From Petrosia ficiformis (Eukaryota; Porifera; Demospongiae; Haplosclerida; Petrosiidae): a DNA stretch of 64,000 nt. The notes under the pieces were generated by a model. The model saw only the letters and a program-made list of their open reading frames with translations. It had not been told where the DNA came from and made no database searches. The DNA is taken from contig OX345636.1 of the NCBI GenBank assembly GCA_947044365.1, forward strand, positions 40,528,191 through 40,592,190. Reading direction: 5' to 3'. The position numbers and the translations under genes are program-made. This document shows positions 60,334 through 64,000 of the stretch, piece after piece (position 1 is the stretch's first letter; each line of letters opens with the position of its first letter).

Positions 60334-63300
60334 ATGGAGGCCATCCGGAACTATTTTAAAGTCAGCGACAATCAGTGATTAGCGATTATTAATTGAATTT
60401 CCACTTCTACACAGGTGAAGTTACCAACATACCTGAAGTCACTTCCATTGCCTAAGACATTTGATGGGTTTTTGGAACTGAACAGAGAACAATGGCTAGA
60501 ATTACTTCCTTTGATAATTATGGTTTTGATACTGGTTTACTTGGCAATTTCTCCGATCTTTGGTGAGTAAAATTAATAAAGAAAGAAGGGATCAGGTATA
60601 AAGAATTGGGATTAAGTGTAAAGCATGATAAGTGATACAGATTATAACCCTGATGACAAGAGACCCTTGGATTGAGGACCTACCCTCTTGAAATAATCAA
60701 TGTGTCGTTCTTTATACTAGAAACAGGAGAAAATATACAAGTTATTATATAATGTGTTTGAGTTCAATGTTCATATTCCAACAATATAACTCATCATGAA
60801 CACTAGGCCTTTTCTGATGGTACCACACCACCATCATTTAAGCTGTAGAATTGAAGTCTCTGAGCTATCTCAATCAGGTTGCAGTGAAAAATTACCATAC
60901 CTTTTGAACATATACGAAAAGTTAGTAAAAAGGAATTTACTGGCGACAACAATTAACCCTTAGAACGCTGATCGATGTCACATATATGTGACATTTGACC
61001 CCTATGCGATTCGGAGTATGTTCCTAGCATTACAAAGCACTCAAAATAGTTTGTAATTGTTGTCACGCATACATGTAAGACCATGAAAATGGCTTTAAAC
61101 AGTTGATGGTTTTTTAGCCGCCCTTTGGCCTAAATAATGAGTACAGAGGGAATTTTAAAGGGATGTGTCCCCCCATTAATGGGGGTTCGAAGGGAGTGCA
61201 GACCCTCGCCACCCATGCAAATTGGGGTTTTAGTGACCACGCCCATGCAATCTGGTAGGTAAAGGTTTCCCTAGTCCCCTAAGGGTTAAGAATATGGTGT
61301 TGATGTAACAAAACATACACTTCCCATGTTTCCTTTGAGCTCCTGATCTAACTTAGTCAAATGACATAAGTTACCCTTCATAAGGAGATCTGAATGTAGC
61401 ATCAGTAACTCCTATGGATATATTAACTAGTGACTAAAGCCTAATTCAGTAAAGCATTGTGACTTCAATTCTACTGTATTTAATGGTGTGAAAATAACCA
61501 GTCATACAGGACATTGTCTGATAAATGACCGATAAATTGAAACTACAAAGTATGTGGGGAGCAGGACAAGAGTGATGAAAATAGGTCAAAATGTCTGGCA
61601 ATTGGCTCACACCAGTGTTTTTGATGATCTCATATGGCGCACCATTGGCCCATAGAGCTTCTTATTTGGCACTGCACAGTTCTCTCTTTGGGCCAGTGGT
61701 GCAGTTAATTATGATTATATTGTCACTATCGGCATTACCTCTTTTGTTAATTGCCTCAAGATGATTCCCAATGGCACACACACTAACCATTTTTGAGCCA
61801 ATTTGGCCCATGTTTCAAAACTTATCAAAAACTGTGGTCCACACCCCTGACTGTAATAACAATAACTGAAAATTGTCCAATAATGGACACTTTTGGTTAG
61901 TTAACTAAAACTAAAAACGTAATAGCTAACTGAAATGTCAAGAAACTAGACATACTGTAACTGAAACTAAAAGTAGTCATTAATGTCATATTAAATATTA
62001 ACGCAATTATAATTTCATAAAATAAAAATAATTATAATAATCATATCCATAGACATAATTTGCAATGCTGAAGTCCCTTTGCTGGTAGAGTAAATACATT
62101 CTGTGATCGGTTCTAGTTTTAAGAATGGATGGAAATTCTGTTGTCTTATTGACTTGTCTTTCTCTTGTCCTTTAGGTCTGTTCCGTAATAAACAGAAGAG
62201 GCCTCGTATCAATAAAAAAGTTAAAATGGATGAAGATAAGATTGTTACAAGCTTTGATGTAGAAGACATTGGGGACAAAAAGGTTTTTTGTCGCTGTTGG
62301 CAATCAAACAAAGTATGTTGTATATGATACAAATTCATGCATGCTAATTTAACCTTTAGAGGACTGATGTTACATAGCTGACATTGGACCCCTATGCACT
62401 TGGGAGTGCATCCAAATGTTCATAATTGGTTTCAGAGATAAGCCAATGAAATGGCTTTAAAAACGTTGATGGCTTTTCAGCCACACATTGGCCTAACTAT
62501 AAATTATCCATGCAAGTTGGGGATTCATTGTCCCTGTCCATGCAATCTGGTGGGTAACTGAGACATTTCTCTTCCTGGAAAACCCGATATTTTCACTGTG
62601 CATGTACATGTACATGTAGCTGGTGCCAACATGTAGTGGTGTAGTTGTTTTGCCTGTTGTTTTGCCTGTTGCCCTCAAAAGAGGGAGAACACTGCATTTG
62701 AGTTAATCTTTTGAGTCCTGGTAAGCAAGTGCTGGAAGTGGTACAGGAACAGAAAGTGAAAGATATCTGTAGCAGAGCCACAAGTGTTGGAAATGGGAAG
62801 AATTGTCAAAAACACACTGCAAAAATAGACAACAAATAATTATGTTGGTTAGTGCAGTTGCAAGGATTTCACAATTAGTTGGTTGTTCAGGATACACACA
62901 TCTAACATCATAGCTACAACATGTACTATGTACTAATTATATTAAAGATATATGTACCAATTATAATTAATTATCTTCCTAATATTTCATATTAGATACA
63001 CAAAGAAGGTTTGGGAAGCTACAATGATTATTGGATTATAATTACATGTATAATATCACCATGTCATAACAACCTACACAACCAATTCCGGGGGGTGGCT
63101 CAGTCAATTAATGGGTGTGGCATGTAAAAGAAAGACCAGTGTAGCTTACGTAGAAACTGGAACTAATACACATGTAGCTATCTATTCTATCTATTCTGCA
63201 TGAAATGTAATCCTAAAGTTCTACAAGGTCCTTTGAAAGGTAGATAAACAAAATAATAACTATAATAGGCTGATGTGTTTCAGGCATGATAAAGTTAGCC

Positions 63301-63806
63301 ATGATTACTGAATGATGAACACCACAAAGCAGTCATAGGGATACTTTTTCTCTATAATTGTGAAACTGATTTTATTGTGGGTTAGCTAAATTGATGATAA
63401 AAAACACGTTCTTGTTGAAAATGCAAATTACAAAACAAGAGTTGGCATTGAGTCGATGTATGTCCTTATAAGTTAACATTCCATTTGTATGTTAGTACCA
63501 AAGGGAAAATGCCACACAGATTATTTACATATTACTTTGCAATTTTTAAGAACTATTTTATTTAATATGACAATTACACTACAATGTATTTAGTTAACTT
63601 GCAGTCTAACCTAATCAGCTTTTATTGTATTGACACTTCTTTGTTTCACTAATCTTTCATTTTTCTATATTCCTCAGTTTCCATTTTGTGATGGGTCTCA
63701 TAACAAACACAACAAGGAAACTGGTGATAATATTGGCCCACTGAAGATAACTAAAGAAACTGAAGAGAATGGTGAAAAAGAACCGGAGAAAAAAGGACCA
63801 AAGTAG
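60334..63806 (+). CDS. CISD: CDGSH iron-sulfur domain protein (mitoNEET/NAF-1 family)
   Basis: Four exons: 60334-60360, 60415-60562, 62176-62312 and 63678-63806, giving 146 residues. N-terminal luminal stretch ([13 protein letters not shown]), one membrane anchor ([20 protein letters not shown], ~residues 41-60), basic linker, then the cluster motif [16 protein letters not shown], with all three cysteines and the histidine that bind the [2Fe-2S] cluster. The layout and length match CISD1/CISD2 of animals, which sit in the outer mitochondrial or ER membrane. The N-terminal wording is nearer to CISD2, but the 1/2 split cannot be settled here. The highly charged tail EEN...EKKGPK extends a little past the vertebrate proteins. 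The first donor is a weak GTCAGC. Complete within the window. Confidence 0.93.
60953..61289. mobile_element. piggyBac-like MITE, TTAACCCTTAG ends
   Basis: TTAACCCTTAGAACGCTG at the left and CCTAAGGGTTAA at the right are inverted, with TTAA at both edges as in piggyBac target duplications. A related decayed copy begins TTAACCTTTAGAGGACTG at 62349. In intron 2 of the CISD gene. Confidence 0.7.
61500..61836 (+). repeat. MITE family A, copy 4, with flanking unit
   Basis: 61500-61612 matches 44080-44226. 61613-61836 starts AGTGTTTTTGATGATCTCAT and ends ACTTATCAAAAACTGTGG, the best-preserved inverted ends of the family. In intron 2 of the CISD gene. Confidence 0.75.
62349..62575. repeat. Decayed copy of the piggyBac-like MITE
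   Basis: ATTGGACCCCTATGC, GAAATGGCTTTAAA, GTTGATGGCTTTTCAGCC and CCATGCAATCTGGTGGGTAA follow the order of the 60953 copy. The right TTAA end is lost. CISD intron 3. Confidence 0.6.
62830..63085. repeat. TTGCAA-ended MITE, copy 3
   Basis: GTTGGTTAGTGCAGTTGCAA...TCACAATTAGTTGGTTGTTC...ACACAAAGAAGGTTTGGGAA matches 16816-17000 and 8700-8730. CISD intron 3. Confidence 0.55.
63088..63355 (+). repeat. Dispersed repeat, copy 2 (first at 12385)
   Basis: GGCTCAGTCAATTAATGGGT and CACAAAGCAGTCATAGGGAT in the same order as near 12385-12765. Confidence 0.4.
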
Positions 63807-64000
63807 CAAACACTTTTCGTTATTGATTACTTTGTTTTTGCTTTTGGATGTGCAAATTTCTTTGAGCTTCATTAATTATAAATGAAAATGGTACAACTAT
63901 CTTTTTGGAGGAGAACCATACTATACTTCCCTCGAGCTAGTACTCATATTTGCTCGAAACTCCTAGTAATTGAAAAAAGATCTTGGGTCTCCACAGTTAC

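Overview
This window looks like AT-rich metazoan nuclear DNA, most likely from a demosponge. That is an inference from gene content and style, not from a database match. Genes are split into many short exons with GT/AG introns. Conserved animal genes are present (a CDGSH iron-sulfur protein, a cytosolic 5'-nucleotidase III, an espin-like ankyrin protein), and introns and spacers are full of small DNA-transposon remnants. Most exon edges below were set by hand from reading-frame continuity and splice phase, so they are models rather than transcript-supported facts.

Left part (1-9883): a minus-strand gene with an N-terminal TKL-like protein kinase domain followed by a long coiled coil. Seven phase-0 exons are visible and the gene runs off the left edge. 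A gene-free spacer of about 3 kb separates it from the next gene. Centre (9884-32665): one very large plus-strand gene of about 51 usable exons and about 2,013 codons. It opens with a helical CARD/death-fold-like domain and a large unrecognised domain, continues with an ankyrin array at one repeat per 99-bp phase-0 exon, and closes with a Ser/Arg-rich 12-residue repeat and a second CARD-like domain. The ankyrin exons form four higher-order blocks bounded by the same set of odd-sized exons, so the gene grew by segmental duplication. At least four exons are decaying.

Right part: 32666-36339 holds relics (non-LTR endonuclease pieces, a filamin/NHL-like fragment, a hAT-type MITE). 36340-48215 is a minus-strand cytosolic 5'-nucleotidase III gene whose introns hold several repeats, a perfect 157-bp palindrome and a 45-bp tandem repeat. 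47532-53344 is transposon-rich: a short hAT MITE with an exact 8-bp target duplication, a broken hAT element with a TTF/DUF4371-type transposase, and a broken Ginger-like cut-and-paste element carrying a Gypsy-type integrase and an OTU-protease remnant, with a 4-bp CCGG target duplication. 53610-60178 is a minus-strand espin-like gene. It is divergent from a plus-strand CISD-type gene (60334-63806), and the two share a 155-bp presumed bidirectional promoter.

The most unusual item is the giant gene with CARD-like domains at both ends of an ankyrin array built from exchangeable exons. The best-defined mobile element is the Ginger-like transposon.
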